Assembly: GCA_038501195.1 (NCBI GenBank)
Contig: JBBPUQ010000002.1
Coordinates: forward strand, 62,001 to 126,000
DNA from: Nemania diffusa
Lineage: Eukaryota > Ascomycota > Sordariomycetes > Xylariales > Xylariaceae
Length of the DNA: 64,000 nucleotides
Direction: 5' to 3'
The notes under the pieces were generated by a model, which was not told the origin of the DNA, did not search any database, and saw only the letters and a list, made by a program, of their open reading frames with translations. This document shows positions 12,406 to 27,500 of this stretch, piece after piece; position 1 is the stretch's first letter; the number at the start of each line of letters is the position of its first letter. The position numbers were made by a program, and so were the translations under genes.

Positions 12406-13787
12406 ATTTGTTTTAATTTATTATAGCTAATATATATAAAGTTATATAAACTAAACAAAAATAAACTTGATTAATATAATACAATTGTTTAAAAAAAAGT
12501 TTTATACTGCTATATAAAATACAATATATTATTAAGCAGAATTAATAGCAAGCTAATAATAAAAAGTAAATAGATTGTAAAAATAAGCAAAAACTTGTTA
12601 ATATTTTTAATTTATAACTAAAACAGCAATTAAAAAAAGTAATAATTTATATTAAAAAAAGAAATAGCAGCAAATAATATTAAACATTTAGTAATAATAT
12701 ATTTTTGTATAAATAGCTAGTTTGTTTTTTTAAATGTATATTTAAAACTATTTATTATTAAAAGTATAAATCAAATAATAAAGTAAAAAATAAAAAACTA
12801 ATAATTTTTATATTTAATTAAACATTTTATAATAAAACAGATTATTTAAATATTAATATATTAAACAATTTAAAAAGTAATAAATAGTTATAATATTACT
12901 TTTAAAAATATTATTTAAATTTAAAATATTATTAATAAATTAAAACAATTTATAAAGTTTTAAATAAAAAACTTGTTTAATTATTTATAAATAAATATAA
13001 ATAGTTTTTAAAAAATAGTTAACAATATATAAAAAAAATCAACATAAATAACAAAAACTAAATTTAATTAATAAATACTTTTTATATTTAAATATAAACA
13101 TACATAAACTGTTATAATAATTTAATTTATTTAAAACTGTTAATTTTATATTGTAGCATTTTTTAATTATATAGTTTTATAATAAAGTTTTAATAAATAG
13201 TACTATATTAATATAGTAATAATTTTTAATAAATTTTATATTACAACTTTTAATAAAATTTATAACAACAAAGTATAAATTTAAGTTTAATTATATTATA
13301 TATTATATATAATTAAATTTATAAAATATAAACTAGTTATTTTTATTTAAGCTTATTTAAATTTTATAAAAAAATAGCAAATATTGTTACTAAAAAACAT
13401 TTAAGTTAATAAATAGCTTAAAAAATAGTTTTATATATAAAAAAAGCTAATATATTAAAAATATAAAAGCAATGTTTTTTAAAAAGCTTTTTAAAACAGT
13501 ATTAAGTAAACAAAATTTTTATTTATAGCAATTTTTTAAACTGGAAATAGCAGCGCAAAACAGCTTTAAAAAATGAACTTTTTTAAAAAACAACATATTA
13601 TATAACTTAAACATATATATAACTATATAAAAACTAGTATAAAAATATAAAACATATATATTTATAACACTGTTATAACATTAATTTTTTAATTTAAATT
13701 TAATTATATTTGTTTATTTTAAATAAACGTTTTAAATATATATATATATAAATAAATTAATATTAACTATTTATGTTTAAATATAAA
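12406..13787. other. Degenerate AT-rich DNA, no gene
   Basis: Nothing I can support as a gene, RNA or defined repeat. Confidence 0.6.
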
Positions 13788-14060
13788 ACATATTAAACTA
13801 AAATATATATTATATATATACTATATATTTTAAAAAATTAACTTTTGTTATATTAATTATTTTTAAAAATTTTAAAATTAAACAAAATAATATTTTAATA
13901 ATACAAACATATATAATAAAATAGTATATTTTTAAAAAAACTGCTAAAAAATATAATTATTTATAAAAAGTATTAGTTTAAATTAGCTATTTTAAATAAA
14001 AAAAAAACAAACTAAAATATAATAATTAAATTAATTAAATTTTTATATAGTTTTAATATA
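13788..14060 (+). mobile_element. MITE-like element, copy C
   Basis: The left end CATATTAAACTAAAATATAT is followed by CTATATATTTTAAAAAATTA, then TTTTGTTATATTAATTATTT. The right part reads AATTAAATTAATTAAATTTT and ends TATATAGTTTTAATATA. The segment just before the right terminal repeat is shortened compared with copies A and B. Confidence 0.55.
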
Positions 14061-14207
14061 AGTTTACTATTTGTTTTTTAATTTATATAAATAATACTTT
14101 AGTATTTTTTAAATATTTTATTTTATAAAATATTAATATATTTTATTATTTGTTTATTTATTTATAAACTAATATATTTTTAAATTTATAAAATAAATAA
14201 AAACTTT

Positions 14208-14514
14208 ATATATTAAAACAATATATATAATATATATATAATATATTTTAAAAAACTAGTTATAATTATTTAAATCAATTTTAAAAATTTAAAGTAATAA
14301 AAATAAGTAATTTAATAATATAAACAAATAATATTAATATAATAAATGTTTATAAAAGCTATTTATTAATTTAATTAATTAATTTTAAAAAGTATATTTA
14401 ATATTAAAAACTACTTTTTTTTTTAATTAATAAACAAAAAATATAAAAAACTAAAATTTTAATAACTTAATTAAAATAACTTTTTGTAACAATATTATAT
14501 ATATTGTTTTATTA
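14208..14514 (+). mobile_element. MITE-like element, copy D
   Basis: The left end TATATTAAAACAATATATA and right end TATATATTGTTTTATTA are inverted repeats of each other. Internal TTTAATAACTTAATTAAAAT matches copy A. The block AAATAATATTAATATAATAA places it in the same subtype as copies A, K and the fragment at 42.87 kb. It lies only about 150 bp after copy C. Confidence 0.6.
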
Positions 14515-16599
14515 TTTTTTTTTTATAAACATTTTTTCTGTTTTTATAAAAATTTAAAAATATTAAAACAAATAAATAGTTGTATATTTTATAATAAATA
14601 TTAAATTTTATTATTAACTATATTTATATTAAACAAATAAAATTAAATATTAAAATTAATAAAAAAAACAAATAATATTATAATAAAACTTTGTTTATTA
14701 TATAATTATATTATATTTTTAAATATAACAATATAAATATTACTAAAAAATTTTAATAATTTTTATAAAAACTATTTTTATTATAAATAATTGTTTATTT
14801 TATTTTTTATACTTTAAAATTTATATAACAAATATATTAAAAAAATTAAAACAAAATATTAAATAAATTATAATAAAACTTTTACTTTTTAAGCTATATT
14901 TAAAATTTTAAAAAAGTTTTTTAAATATTATTATAATAGTTTTATATTTTTTATTTATAGCATTTTTAGCTGCTATTTTTAATTTTTAAATTATATATTT
15001 TATAAAAGTTTTAACAAACTTTACTTTTTAAAAAATTGCTAAATTTTTTTGCAACTTTTTTATTAATATAGTATAGTTTTTAATTGTTTTAATATTATTT
15101 TTTATATTTTTTGTTAATTTTATATTATTAATACTTTTAATATAAATTAAAAAAGTTATTAATAATTTATTAATAATTAAATAATTAATACTTTTAATTT
15201 TATTAAATTTATATTTATATTTTTTAATATTTTATATATTTAATTAAATATTTTATATTATAAAAATATTAAATTTTAAATAAAAAAAGCTTACTTTAAA
15301 AGTTTTAAATAAAAAAATATATAAAGTTTATAAAATATAATTAGTAAATATTTTTTATAAAACAAATTTATGTTTAATATATTGTAAAAATTTATAGTAT
15401 TAATTAAAGTTATAATTTTATTAAAATTTTTAAATTATATTTTTTTAAAAAACAAAAACTATATTTTTAGTTTTGTATTAAAGTTGTTATAAAAAACTTT
15501 GTTTTAAATACTGTTTTATAAATTAATATTAAAACTAGTTTTAATTATATAAAGTTTTTTAAAAAACTTATTGTTTTAAATAAATATTATTTAAGTTAGT
15601 TTTTTTAATATTTATATTATTTATTATTTAAAATATTTAATTAAAGCTTTAAAGCTTTGTAAGTTTGTTTTTAAACAGCTTTTATTTTTTTATTTTTTAT
15701 AGCTATTAATTTTAAACTATTTTTTAAATAGTTTATATTTAAAAAAGTAAATATTTTTTAAGTTTTTATTTAAACAATTATTTAAATTAAACAATATTTT
15801 TAGCTTTTTAACATTTAAATTATTAAAGTTATTTTTGTTTAAAAAATATTTGTTATAAATTTTTTAAGTATTTTTAAACTTTAAAAATATTTTAATACTT
15901 TTTAATAAATTAGTAGCAATTTTTTTTTAGCAAAAATAGTTAACTTTTTTAATAGTTTAATTATATTTAATAATATATATAAGTTTGATTTTTTAACTAT
16001 TAATAATTTAAAAGGTTTTTTTATTATAATTTTTGCTAATATTAAAATGTTTAATAGTAGTAAGTTTATATTTTTATTTAGCAAAATATATAGTTTTAAC
16101 AAATAAATTATAAAATTATATTTTGCTGTTAAAACTAAGTTTATAAAAGTAAATAAAAATATAAACTAATATATATTATTATATAGTTGCAAAAAATAAA
16201 GCTGTTTATATTTTGTTTTAATTGTTGTTTTTTTATTATATACTTAATAGTAAAAGTTTGCTAGTTTGTTTTAAAAATAGTAAATTTAATAATAATTAAT
16301 ATAATATTTATATTAAAAAATAATTTTAAATATATATATAATAAAAAAAATAATTAAATAAAATATAGAAGTAAATAAATATAATTTAGTTAATATTAAA
16401 ATAAGTTATAAAAATATAACAAATAAATAAAAAATATAGTTTAAAACATAAAAAATTAGCAAGCATTTTTTATAAAATTTAATACTATAACAAATAAAAG
16501 TTATAGCTTTTTAAATATTTTAAATATTTTAAAATATAATTTAATATAAATATATTTAAGCAGCAAAAAATAAAAAAAAGTATGTATATATTACAAGCT
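14515..16599. other. AT-rich DNA, T-biased, no intact gene
   Basis: The plus strand is visibly T-rich between about 14880 and 16100, with many TTTTTA and TTTAAAA runs. Such lasting strand bias could be the residue of a dead coding region on one strand. An open stretch on the minus strand at 15902-16102 (66 codons, mostly I, K, L and N) has no recognisable domain and is within chance expectation for this composition. Confidence 0.5.
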
Positions 16600-17470
16600 A
16601 TTATATATATATAAAAAAAGTATTTAGTAAAAAAAGCTATAAGTATATTATTTAATAAACGATTTTTTTTTTTACTTTTTTGTTTTTTGTTTTTAGTTTT
16701 TTATTTTTAATAATATATAAATATATTAAATATATAAAATTAATATTATTATATAATAAAACATAAAAATAAATTATATATTTATTGTTATTTTTAATAT
16801 TAATATAAAAATATAATTTAAATTATTATATTAAAAATATATTAACTTTAAATATATAATAGCTATATAATTTATACTTTAACTATTAAGCAGTAAAATT
16901 GTATATAAACTATTTGTTTTTTTAAAATTAACTTAACTAATTTAACTAATTTAATTAAACTAGTTAATTTAAATAAACTAAATTAGCTAAGTTAACTAAA
17001 TTAATTAAGTTTAATTAAATCAATTAAATTAATTAAGTTAATTAAGTTAGTTAAATTAATTAAATTAATTAAGTTAGTTAAATTAGCTAAATCAACTAGT
17101 TTAATTAAGTTTAATTAAGTCAATTAAGTCAGTTAAATCAATTAAATCAATTATAAAAAAACAAATAGCTTTATACAATTAAAACGCAATTGTAAATATA
17201 AATTATATAACTATATTTAAATAAGCTAAAATTAATATAATTTTATTATAATAGTTTAACTTATATTTTTATATTAATTAAATTAACTAAATATAATAAT
17301 AGTATTAAAAATAATAAATAATATTTATATTTTATTATATAAAAGTATTATTTTATATTATTAAAAAATAAAAAAATAAAAAAAAAAATTGTTTATTAAA
17401 TAATATATATATAACTTACTGTTAAATATTTACTATATAAATATATATATATTAAATATTAAAACAACTG
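16600..17470. repeat. Long imperfect palindrome (~870 bp)
   Basis: The left half reads as the reverse complement of the right half. Matching pairs include ATTATTTAATAAAC at 16647 with its complement near 17390, TATATAATAAAACATAAA near 16750 with 17310-17340, ATAGCTATATAATTTATA at 16859 with 17195-17215, and ACTATTTGTTTTTTT at 16909 with 17151-17169. The two arms, roughly 430 bp each, differ by transitions and a few indels. The centre lies near 17037 with essentially no spacer. It could be a foldback transposon, two head-to-head element copies, or an inverted duplication. Confidence 0.7.
16925..17155. repeat. Minisatellite of TTAATTAAG / TTAACTAAA-type units
   Basis: About 230 bp of short (7-9 bp) variants around TTAATTAAG, TTAACTAAA and TTAATCAAA. 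It forms the middle of the palindrome, and the two halves are themselves complementary (AATTAAACTAGTTAATTT on the left against the complement of 17089-17106). Unit differences are mainly A/G and C/T. Confidence 0.75.
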
Positions 17471-20400
17471 TTTTAAAGCTGCTATTTTATTTATTTAAAC
17501 ATAAGTAAAAAAGGAATTTTTTTAAATGTTTTAAATATTTTAAATTAATTAAAGCTTAAAAATATTAAATATAAACTATTACTAAAACTTAGCAATTATT
17601 TTAATAAAACTATATAATAGTTATTAAAATACTAATTTATTAAAAAAATTTGTAAAACTAAGCTTTTTTTTTTTAATAGTTTTAACTATATAAACTAATA
17701 AAAACAAAATAATAAACTATTTATAATAAAAATTAGTTATTAACTATTAAATAATATTATAAAACTTATGCTATAAATTTGCTAATACTATTTTAAATAT
17801 ACTTTTATAAAACTATAACTTAAAAATAAAATAAATTAATTTTAAATATATTTAACTATTAAAAAAACTTAATATTTATAAGCTATAACTAATTTTAAAT
17901 AAACATTAAACTATATATTTAATAATTTTATAAATAAAAACTAGTATTAAATATAATGTACTAAAAATATATTATTAACTATTTTAAAGTTTAACTAGTT
18001 TTTAATATATAGTATATTAAACTATTAACTTTTTTTATAACTAAACATACTTTTATTAATTTAATAACAGCGTTTTAAAATAAATAAACAAACTAGTTAA
18101 AATAAAACTAAAAATAATAATACTACTAAAAAATTTATATAAAAAGTAATAAATAAATATTAATTTTATAAAAACTATATTAATATATTTACTTTTAATA
18201 TATTGTTTATATATTAATAATATATTATATAAGCTGTAATATTTACTAAAGTTATTTTTTTTACTTTAACTATTTATTTAGCTAATAAAGAATATACTTA
18301 TTAGTTAATAAATATAAATTTTAATTATATATTTTATATTTAGTTTTTATATAAAAACTAAAACTAAAGTAATTAAAAATGCTTTATAAATTAAATATAC
18401 AAACAAAAAAAATTAAATTAAATAAATAATATAAATAGTTTTTTCTGTTTTACTTTTTTATTATATATTTAATATTAAGCAAACAAATTATATATTATTT
18501 TTTAATTTATTTAAAACATTTTTAAAATATTATTTAAAAATTAGTTGTAATTATTATAAAACACTTAAAATTATTTATAATTACTTTTTTAATATTATTA
18601 TTAATAAACTAGTTTTTATTTTTAACTATATTTAAATTATTATTAATTAAACACTTAATTAATAAGCTAAAACAGCTAAACAATTAACATATATTTTTTT
18701 AGTTAAACATACATTAATTACGCTAAGTTGTTTAATATTAAACAAAATTTAAACAATATATATATTTTAACTTAATATAAAGTATATTATTAACTAAATA
18801 GCTAACTATATTTAATAATTTTACTAGTTAGTTTTTAATTTATATAAGTTTTAATTATTTTAACTATTTTTTTTATAAATTTAAAACTTATTATAAATAG
18901 TTATAAAAACAAAAAATAATTTGCAAATAACAATTGTTAAATATTTACTGCTGCTATTATATTTATTTATTTATAATAAAAACTTTGTACTTTTAAAGCT
19001 AGCTCGATTTATTAAATATATATATTTAGCAAGTTTTTAAAAGCTATTTATAAACTTAAATATATTAATATTACTATTGTTATAAGTTTAATATAAAAAC
19101 TTTTTTACTTTAGCAATATTGTTTTAGTAATATATTATTAATTATAAAAGTTTTAATAGTTGCTAGTAATTATGCTATATTATATTAAAAGCTTTAATAA
19201 AAAAGTTTGCTAGTTTGTGCTACAAAAAAGCAAAAACGTAATAGTTTTACAATAAGTTTAATATTTTAAAGTAATAAAAATTATTATTATTTTAGCTACT
19301 ATCTTAGCTACTATTGCTACTATGATTTTAAAATACTAAAGTAAAACTGGTATAATTATAATAGTTTTTGCAAACTTAAGCGCTTAAACACTTATTAAAA
19401 ATATATATTATACAACACTTTTTAAACTACTTAATATAAATATATATATATATAATTTTGTTTATTTAGCTATATATTTGCTGCTATATAATTTAAAAAA
19501 CTTATATAAAACTATAATAAATAAATTAGTTATTTAAAAACATATATTTTAATATATGCTAATATTTAATTAATATTAAACTTTACTACTTATTTAAATA
19601 TATATATTAAAAACAATAATAGTAATATTTGCAAAAAAAGCTAAAAGCTATATTAACTAATTAACAAAATAAAATAAATACTTAGTTTTATTAAATTATA
19701 CTTTTTTTAAAAGTAATAATATAATTTAAATTATAACTAATATAGTTTTTTATAATAATTTATAAACGTTTTTTTTAATTTAATTATTTTACAAAATATA
19801 TTATTAAACTTTATTATTTAAATTGTTTTATAATTATATATAAAAAAGTATATATTTATATTTTTACGCTATAAAAAAATGTAGTAAATTATATTAATAC
19901 TATATACAATATTAACAAATAAATAAAACAGCAAATATTAATAATTTATTTGTTATAATTAATTACTAGTTATAGTTATAATAATAATAAATTTTATACT
20001 TTTTTATAGTTTTTTAATAATATTAACTCTAGTTTATTTTTTTTTCGCTTTTTTTTTTTATTTATTTTGTTTTTTTTATTACAATATACTTTTTAATTAA
20101 ACTAATAAAATATAATACTAACTAATTATATTTTTATTTTTATTTTTTAAATATTATTTTATTTTATAAGTTTAGTTTTTTTTTATATATTTAAGTTTAT
20201 GTTATAATAGTTTAAAAACTAAATATTATTTTTTATATAGTTTATATTTTAATTAAACAGTAAAAAATTTAACAACTTAATTTAAATATTAAATTAAATA
20301 ATAAATATACTATTATTACAACTATTATTATTACTAAAATTACTATGTTATAAATATTTTTACTTTTATTAACTAGTTATTAAAAACAAATTAATAACTT

Positions 20401-23400
20401 ATTATAAATTCAAAAACTTATATTTTTACTGTTTGTAAATTATAATATACTAGACTAGCTTTAACAAAAATGTATACTTTGTTTTTATTTTAACTTATAA
20501 AAACTTAACTAATAAAAATAACATTTTTATATTAATATTTATATATTATACTATAGCACTTAATATATAACATTTATTAAAAAAATATTATTAAATTAAA
20601 CTAAAATATAATAAAAAATGTAAATAATACTTGTTTTATTGCAACTTTTGCTTTACTATTATAAATGTTTATATTTTTTTTTTTTATATAAATAATAGTT
20701 AAATAGTAGCTATATAGCTAACTTTTAGCTAAACAAGCAGTAATTTCAAAAAATATGCTATTAAACTTGCTAATATATTAATTATAAATAAAAAAAACAG
20801 ATTTAATAAAATATATACTTTTTTTATATATTTTTTATTAACTATAGTTTATAATATTAATATAATAATAGCTAATATTAAAACTTTAAACTTAAATAAA
20901 ATAAAAGCTTTAAATTAAAAAAATAAAAAGCAATATAATAGCTGTTACAAAACAAACAAAACTATTTTAACTAAGTAAAAAATTAGTAAACTTATAAAAA
21001 AAAATGTTTTAATAGCTTAAAAAACAAAAAAAAAATATAGTTTAAAAAAAAAAGTATAAAAATTTTATAATTAAAGTTTTCGAATATATTAAAAAACAAA
21101 TAAAAATAATAATTAAAGCTTTTATTATTTACAAAAAAAATTATTATATAGTTATAAGTTTTTTTATTATAATTTATTGATTTTACTATTTATTGTTTAA
21201 TTATTAAATAAAATTAAGCTGTTTTTTAAAACAATTATAACAAAAATAAAAACAAAAGCAACTTAAAATATATTAATAATTAAAATAAAACATTTTTTAA
21301 TTATTAAAAAAAAACTAAATATTAATAATAAAAATAATACTAAGTTAAAACTATTAAAAACTTAAAAAAAAAAAATAATATAAAAAAATAGAAAATTATA
21401 TATTAATATTATTAAATAACTAAAAAGCAGATTTTAAATATTAATAAAAAAATAATAATGTTAAAAAAAGAAAAAAAGCTAAACAAAAAATAATATAATA
21501 TTAAATTTTATTTGCTACTAAAATCTTTTTTATTTAATATTTTTACTTTTAGTTAATAACTAGTTTATAATATTATTTTAATATAATTATATTTTTTAAT
21601 TAAAACTTATATTAATTTATATTTAAAAGTTTTTTATATAAATAGCTAAAATATATACTTAGTTTATATATTTACAAAATTGTTTAATTATTTAGTTTGT
21701 TAAAATTAATTAAATAATAAAATAATATAAATAATACAACTATAAAAACAATAAGTTAATTAGTTTATTAAAAACTAGTTTTTAATTTTTTATTTTATAT
21801 ATATTTATTAATTAAAGCTAATATTTTTATATAAAAACAGTTTTAATAATAAGCTTTTTAAAGCTTGTTATATTAAACTTAACTATTATATTATTAATAT
21901 ACTTGTTTTTATATTTTTAAATTTTAAAAAATAATTAAAATAACTATAGCTAAATATTTAAAAAACATAGTATATATATTATATGCTTTAATTTAATAGC
22001 TAGCTTAATTTAATAGTTTAATAAATTAGCTAAAAAATTTAATTTATAAAGTTTATAAGTTTATTAATTAGCTTTATTAACTTAATTTAAAAGCTTTAAG
22101 CTATAATAATATTAACTTTTAAAAATGTTAATTTTACAGTATAAGCTTTAGCTTAATTTATATAAGCTAATAATATAGTTTTTACAAGCTTAAATAAACT
22201 TTTTTTTTTAGTTTAGTAATAATATGTTAACTTTAATAATATAAATTAGTTAGTTTTATAAATAAAACAACAGGTTTTATTAAATAATAAAGTTGCAGCT
22301 TAGTTTTTAATGGACTTTAAAAAGTATTTATATTAAATACTACAGTTATATAAGAAATAAAATTCTTTTTTAATACTAAAAAACAGCTAAAAAAGCAACA
22401 ATGTTAAAAAGAAATAAATATAAAAAGTAATAAAAAAGTATAAAAGTTAATAAAACTATTACAGTTTTAGTTAAATTTTATACTGCTATAGTTTTTTAAA
22501 TTTAATATAACATTTTTTTAACTTTGTAAACTTATTTTGTTTTATTACTTTTTAAACTTATTTAGTATATTATGTTTAAATACAAATAGTTTGTTTTTTT
22601 AATAAACTTTAGCTTTTTTAATAATTTAAAAAGTTTTAAATATATTATATTTGCTTTTTGTTTTTATTTTATATTATTTATTTTTAATATTTTTTTAATT
22701 AATATTTAATTAAGCTATTTATATAACAAATATTTTATTAACAAAAATAACAAAGTTTAATTAATTAAAAATAAAAATAATTATTTTAAGTTTTTTATTA
22801 ACTGTAACTTTTAAATTTATAATTATTAATGTTTTGTTATAAATTATAAATTAACTTATTTATTTCAGTTTATATTTTATATTTTAAAATAAACTAACAA
22901 TTTTTTAAAAAGTTATATAAAACAAAATTTATAAACAATTAATTAACTTTAGCTTTTATAAAATATTACTTTTTTTTTTTATTAGCAAAAATATATTATT
23001 TTTAGTTAATATATTTATTTTTATAAGCAATACTATTTAAAAAAAATTATATGTTGTTATTATTTTTAATAAAACATTTTAAAACTTCAGTATTTTAGTT
23101 TATTAAGTTTTAAATAAAATAGGAAATATTAATAAAAAGTTTTTAATTTTAATTATAAAAGCTTTTTTTTAACAACAGTGCTTTTTTTTAAACTTTATAC
23201 TACTAGGCATTATTTTTATAAATATAAGCAAACTTATTTAATAGTTTAAAAACAAATATACTTTTAATAAATTAGTATTTAATATTATATTTATATATAA
23301 TACTGCTTATATTAGCAATTATATCAACTTTAAAATAAACAAAGTTTTAAGCTATAAAAGTTTTAATACTTATGTTATATTTATTTTTAAAACTGTTATT

Positions 23401-24322
23401 TTTATATTAGTAAGTATTAATATTAAATTTAATATTATTAGTTTTAGTAATAATGCTAATATTATTAAGTTATATTTGAATTTTTATATAACTTAAAAAT
23501 ATATAAATAGTAAAATTAATTGTTTTATTTTTGTTAACAGTTAGTTTTTAATATAAAAAGTTAAATACAAAAGTTTTTAAAAGTTTTTATTAAATATAAG
23601 TTTGTGCTACTTTTTATATTTTTATTTTTATTTTTATATTTTGTTTTTATATTTTATATTTTTAAAAACTATATAAAACATATTAAATTTTAATTTCAAG
23701 CTGCTATTTTTTACACTTTTAAACATAGTTTTAACTAACTAGTTTTTTTAGCACTTTTATATTTATATACTTTTTACTAAGCTTTTAAGCTTAATTATTT
23801 TTAGCCCATTTAACAACTTATATATTACAACTTTTATTACTTTTAGTTGTTTTATTTTTAGCGCTAGCGAGCTTAAATATATTAAAACATTTTTTATTGT
23901 TTTTTATTTAATAGTTTTAAACTAGTTACAAAAAGTTGCAAATATTTCAGCTTTTAGTAAAGTTTACAAAAACTTTTTATTTACATTTATTAATTTAAAC
24001 AGTTTTAATAAAAGCGTTTAAAGCAGTAAAAAAAAAAAAAAAGTTAACAGTTTTAATAGCAAAAAAAAAACTAGCGCAAATATAGTTATATAACAAATTA
24101 TTACTAAAAATAACATAATAAACTTAAATAATATTATTTAATATAAACTTGTTTTAAATATAACTAAAATTGCTTAAAAGTAATATTACTTTATTGTTTA
24201 ATTGTTTTTGCTTTTTTTTATTAATATATAAGTAATAAAAACAAAATAAAACTTATTAATTTATATTAAAAATATATTATAAAAAGTAATTACTTTATAT
24301 AAGTTATATAATAAAAAAACTT
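17471..24322. other. Degenerate AT-rich DNA, no gene
   Basis: Nearly 7 kb without a supportable gene, RNA or tandem array. The stretch 20900-21500 is A-rich on the plus strand and 22500-24250 is T-rich. These shifts might reflect old coding strands but carry no recognisable motif. Confidence 0.6.
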
Positions 24323-24576
24323 AAATATTAAAACAACGTAAATAATAAAACTACATAAAAAATAAATTGATTAAGTTATTAAAGCTTAGATTTTACTTTT
24401 TTGTTTGAGTTAAATAGCTAAAATAAAAACTTTTTTTATATAACTACTTTAAACTATATTATTATATTATTAAAATATTTGTTTTTTTAGCTTTAAATTT
24501 TTAAAAGTAATTAATAAAACAGTAGTTTATTTTTTAAAATATATAATATATATAGTTTACATTTTGCTTTAATATA
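24323..24576 (-). mobile_element. MITE-like element, copy E (minus strand)
   Basis: Read on the minus strand it starts near 24576 with TATATTAAAGCAAAATGTAA. It passes through AAATAAACTACTGTTTTATT and TCTAAGCTTTAATAACTTAA, and ends at 24323 with TTACGTTGTTTTAATATTT. This is the hallmark order of copy B. Its opposite orientation shows dispersal and rules out simple local duplication. It is 254 bp, shorter in the middle than copies A and D. Confidence 0.65.
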
Positions 24577-27500
24577 AAGATTTTATAATATTTTTGCTTA
24601 TTTTAACTATTAATAAAATTATAATAACAGTTAAATTTATATAATACTTTGATTTTATTATTAAAACTATATTTATTATAATTATATATAGCTGTTTTAT
24701 TTTTGTATATTTTAATAAAAGTAGCAAGTTTAAATAAAAAGTATAATTTGCTATTAAAAATAAATTTGTTAATTAAAAAGTGCTTTATTTTAATTAACTT
24801 AAAATAAAAAAACTTTGCTATTGTTTTTTTTAAAAACAATTATAACTATATTTTTTATTATTAACAACTTATTATTATTTAAAACTTTAATATAACAACA
24901 GTATAACTATTTATTAACAATTAAAATATATATATAATAAACTTTGCTATAATTAACTGCTGTTTATTTATATTTATATTTAATATAAATATTTATATTT
25001 AAGTTTTTTTGTGCTAAAATTTTTAATTATATTATTGCGCTAGCTTATAATAATTTAGCTAAATATATTAATAAATAGTTTAGCTATAACAAATATATTA
25101 AAACTTTAATTAAAACAATAAAGCTTAACACTATTTTTTGTAATAATATATATTTTTAAAAATAGCTTTATAATTTAAAAGATTTTTATATAATTTAGTT
25201 TAATATATACTATATACTATAACAATAAACTTTTTAAAGTTAATATTTAATTATAAAATATAATTAACAATTTACTAAATAAATATAAATTATTAATTTT
25301 ATAGTTGTTTATATAAGCAAGCAGTTTATAAGTAAAAGTTTTTAGTTTGTTTTATATATAACAAAAGTTAATAAAAACCTAACTTATATTATAAAATCAA
25401 ATAATAGAACTAAAATTAAATATAAATTTAATAAACTAAAAAACAATGTTTAATTTTAACAAAGTTTTGTTAATATAAAAAACTTTTAAAAAATGTTTAA
25501 ATATTTTTTAAAACTTAAAATAACATATATTAGCAATAAAAAAAATAATAATATAAAAAATAAATTTTAGTATAAGCTGTTTTAATTATTAATATATTAA
25601 ACGCTATATAGTTTTTTAAACTATTTTGTTTTTAAATTTATTTATTTTAATAAATAGCTGTTTTATATTAATAATAGTATATTTATAAACTAAACATAAT
25701 TTACTTAAATAAACTTATTTTGTTTAAAGTTTTTAAACAAGTATAATAAAAAAAAAAAAAAATGCTGCTTAATTATTATACCTAAATAGTTTATAAACAG
25801 AAAAAAAAGCACAAGTTATAAAAGTAAAATATATAAAATAATAAATATGCTTTAGTAATATATAAATTTATAAAGTATAAAAAACTAAAATATACAGTAA
25901 AATTAAACACAAAAATATAAATTAAAACATAATTATATATATAAAATGTTTAAAACATAAAATGTTTAAAATATTAATTTATATAAATAGTTATATAATA
26001 AAACAATATATTTTTTACAAATAGTATTATAATAAAAAAAAAATACTAAAAATAAAAAATTTAATTATTAATATATTTTTATAAATATAAATATATATAA
26101 AATATTTATAAATATGTTTTTTTTGTACTTTTATAGCTATTTATATAAACAAAAACAAATATATAATATTAATATAATATATTAAACACAGTATAAATAG
26201 CACACTGTTAAAAAGTTACTAAAATAAATATTAGCATAAAACTTAGTTTTAAAACTTTTTTTTAACTTTATTTTTAATTTACATTATATAATAGTATTTA
26301 AATTACTAGTAGTTTAACTATGCTATATTTTATACTAAAATATTTATAATATATTAATACAGTAAAAATAAATATTTAAAAAGTTATTTATATAGTTATT
26401 AACATTTTATTTATATAATAATTTTATTATTTTTTTAAATACTTTATTTTATTATATTAATTAGTTATTAAAATACTACAACTTGTTTTTATACTGCAAG
26501 TTTTTAGTTTATATAACTTTGTATTAAATATTTTACAACTTTAGTGCTTTTTTATACTACTTTAAGCTTTTAATAAGCTAACTTTAAAGTATTTTATAAT
26601 TAACAGCTGTTTATATAACATATTAAATAATTTTACATATTATATAATAACTTGCTAGTTAAATCTAATGCTATAATAACAATAAAATAAAATGTTAAAG
26701 TTTGGCTTAGTTTAGTACTATAAACTATAACAACTAAACATTATAGCAAATTAAACAATAGTAGTTATTACATTTATTTATAAAAATTAAAAAATATACT
26801 AAGTAAAATTTAATAAAAAAAAATAGCAAAAATTAGCTTATAATAATTTATATATTATACTATTTAAACTATATTTAAATAAAAATAAGTTAAAAATAAT
26901 AATAAGCTTAAATAAAAAAATAAAAAAAAGTTTTATAGTTATAACTATAAACATTAAACTTACAAAAAAACAATATAGTATATATATATTACAGCTTTAA
27001 AAGTAAAAATAACTACTATTAAAAGCTATTTTTAACTATAGCTTATTTTTTGTTTTTTTATTATTTGTTAAACAACTTATTTAATACAATCAAATTTATA
27101 TTACTTATAACATAATAAACATTTGTATTAAATAAAAGTTAAATTTAAAGCAGTAGCTTATTAATTAAAGTAAAAAAAAAAAAGCAATTACTTTATAGTA
27201 CAAATACAATTTTAATACTAGCTATAGTATAAGTATAATACTTTTGTTTATATATTTTGTTTATTAATTAGCAAAATGCTTTATTAAGTAATAGCTATAG
27301 CTAAAAAGCTTTAAAACTAAAATATTATTACTACAAAACTAGTTTAGTACTTTTTGCTATTTAAGCTTAATATATAACAATTTATTTATAAAATATAATA
27401 TTATATACAATATATTGCATAATTTGTAGCAATAAATTATTAATAATAAATAATACAAATAGTACAATTAATTAAACAAAAAAAAAAAAACTTTTTAAAT

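Noticed and set aside
15902..16102. 66-codon open stretch, minus strand
   Set aside because: Made almost wholly of L, I, K and N, with no motif. With roughly one stop per ten codons at this composition, about a dozen open stretches of this size are expected by chance in six frames of 64 kb.
24603..24839. 78-codon open stretch, minus strand
   Set aside because: The longest one seen, but its composition is low-complexity K, F, I, N and Y, it has no family resemblance, and it lies beside a non-coding element copy. Length is still within chance.
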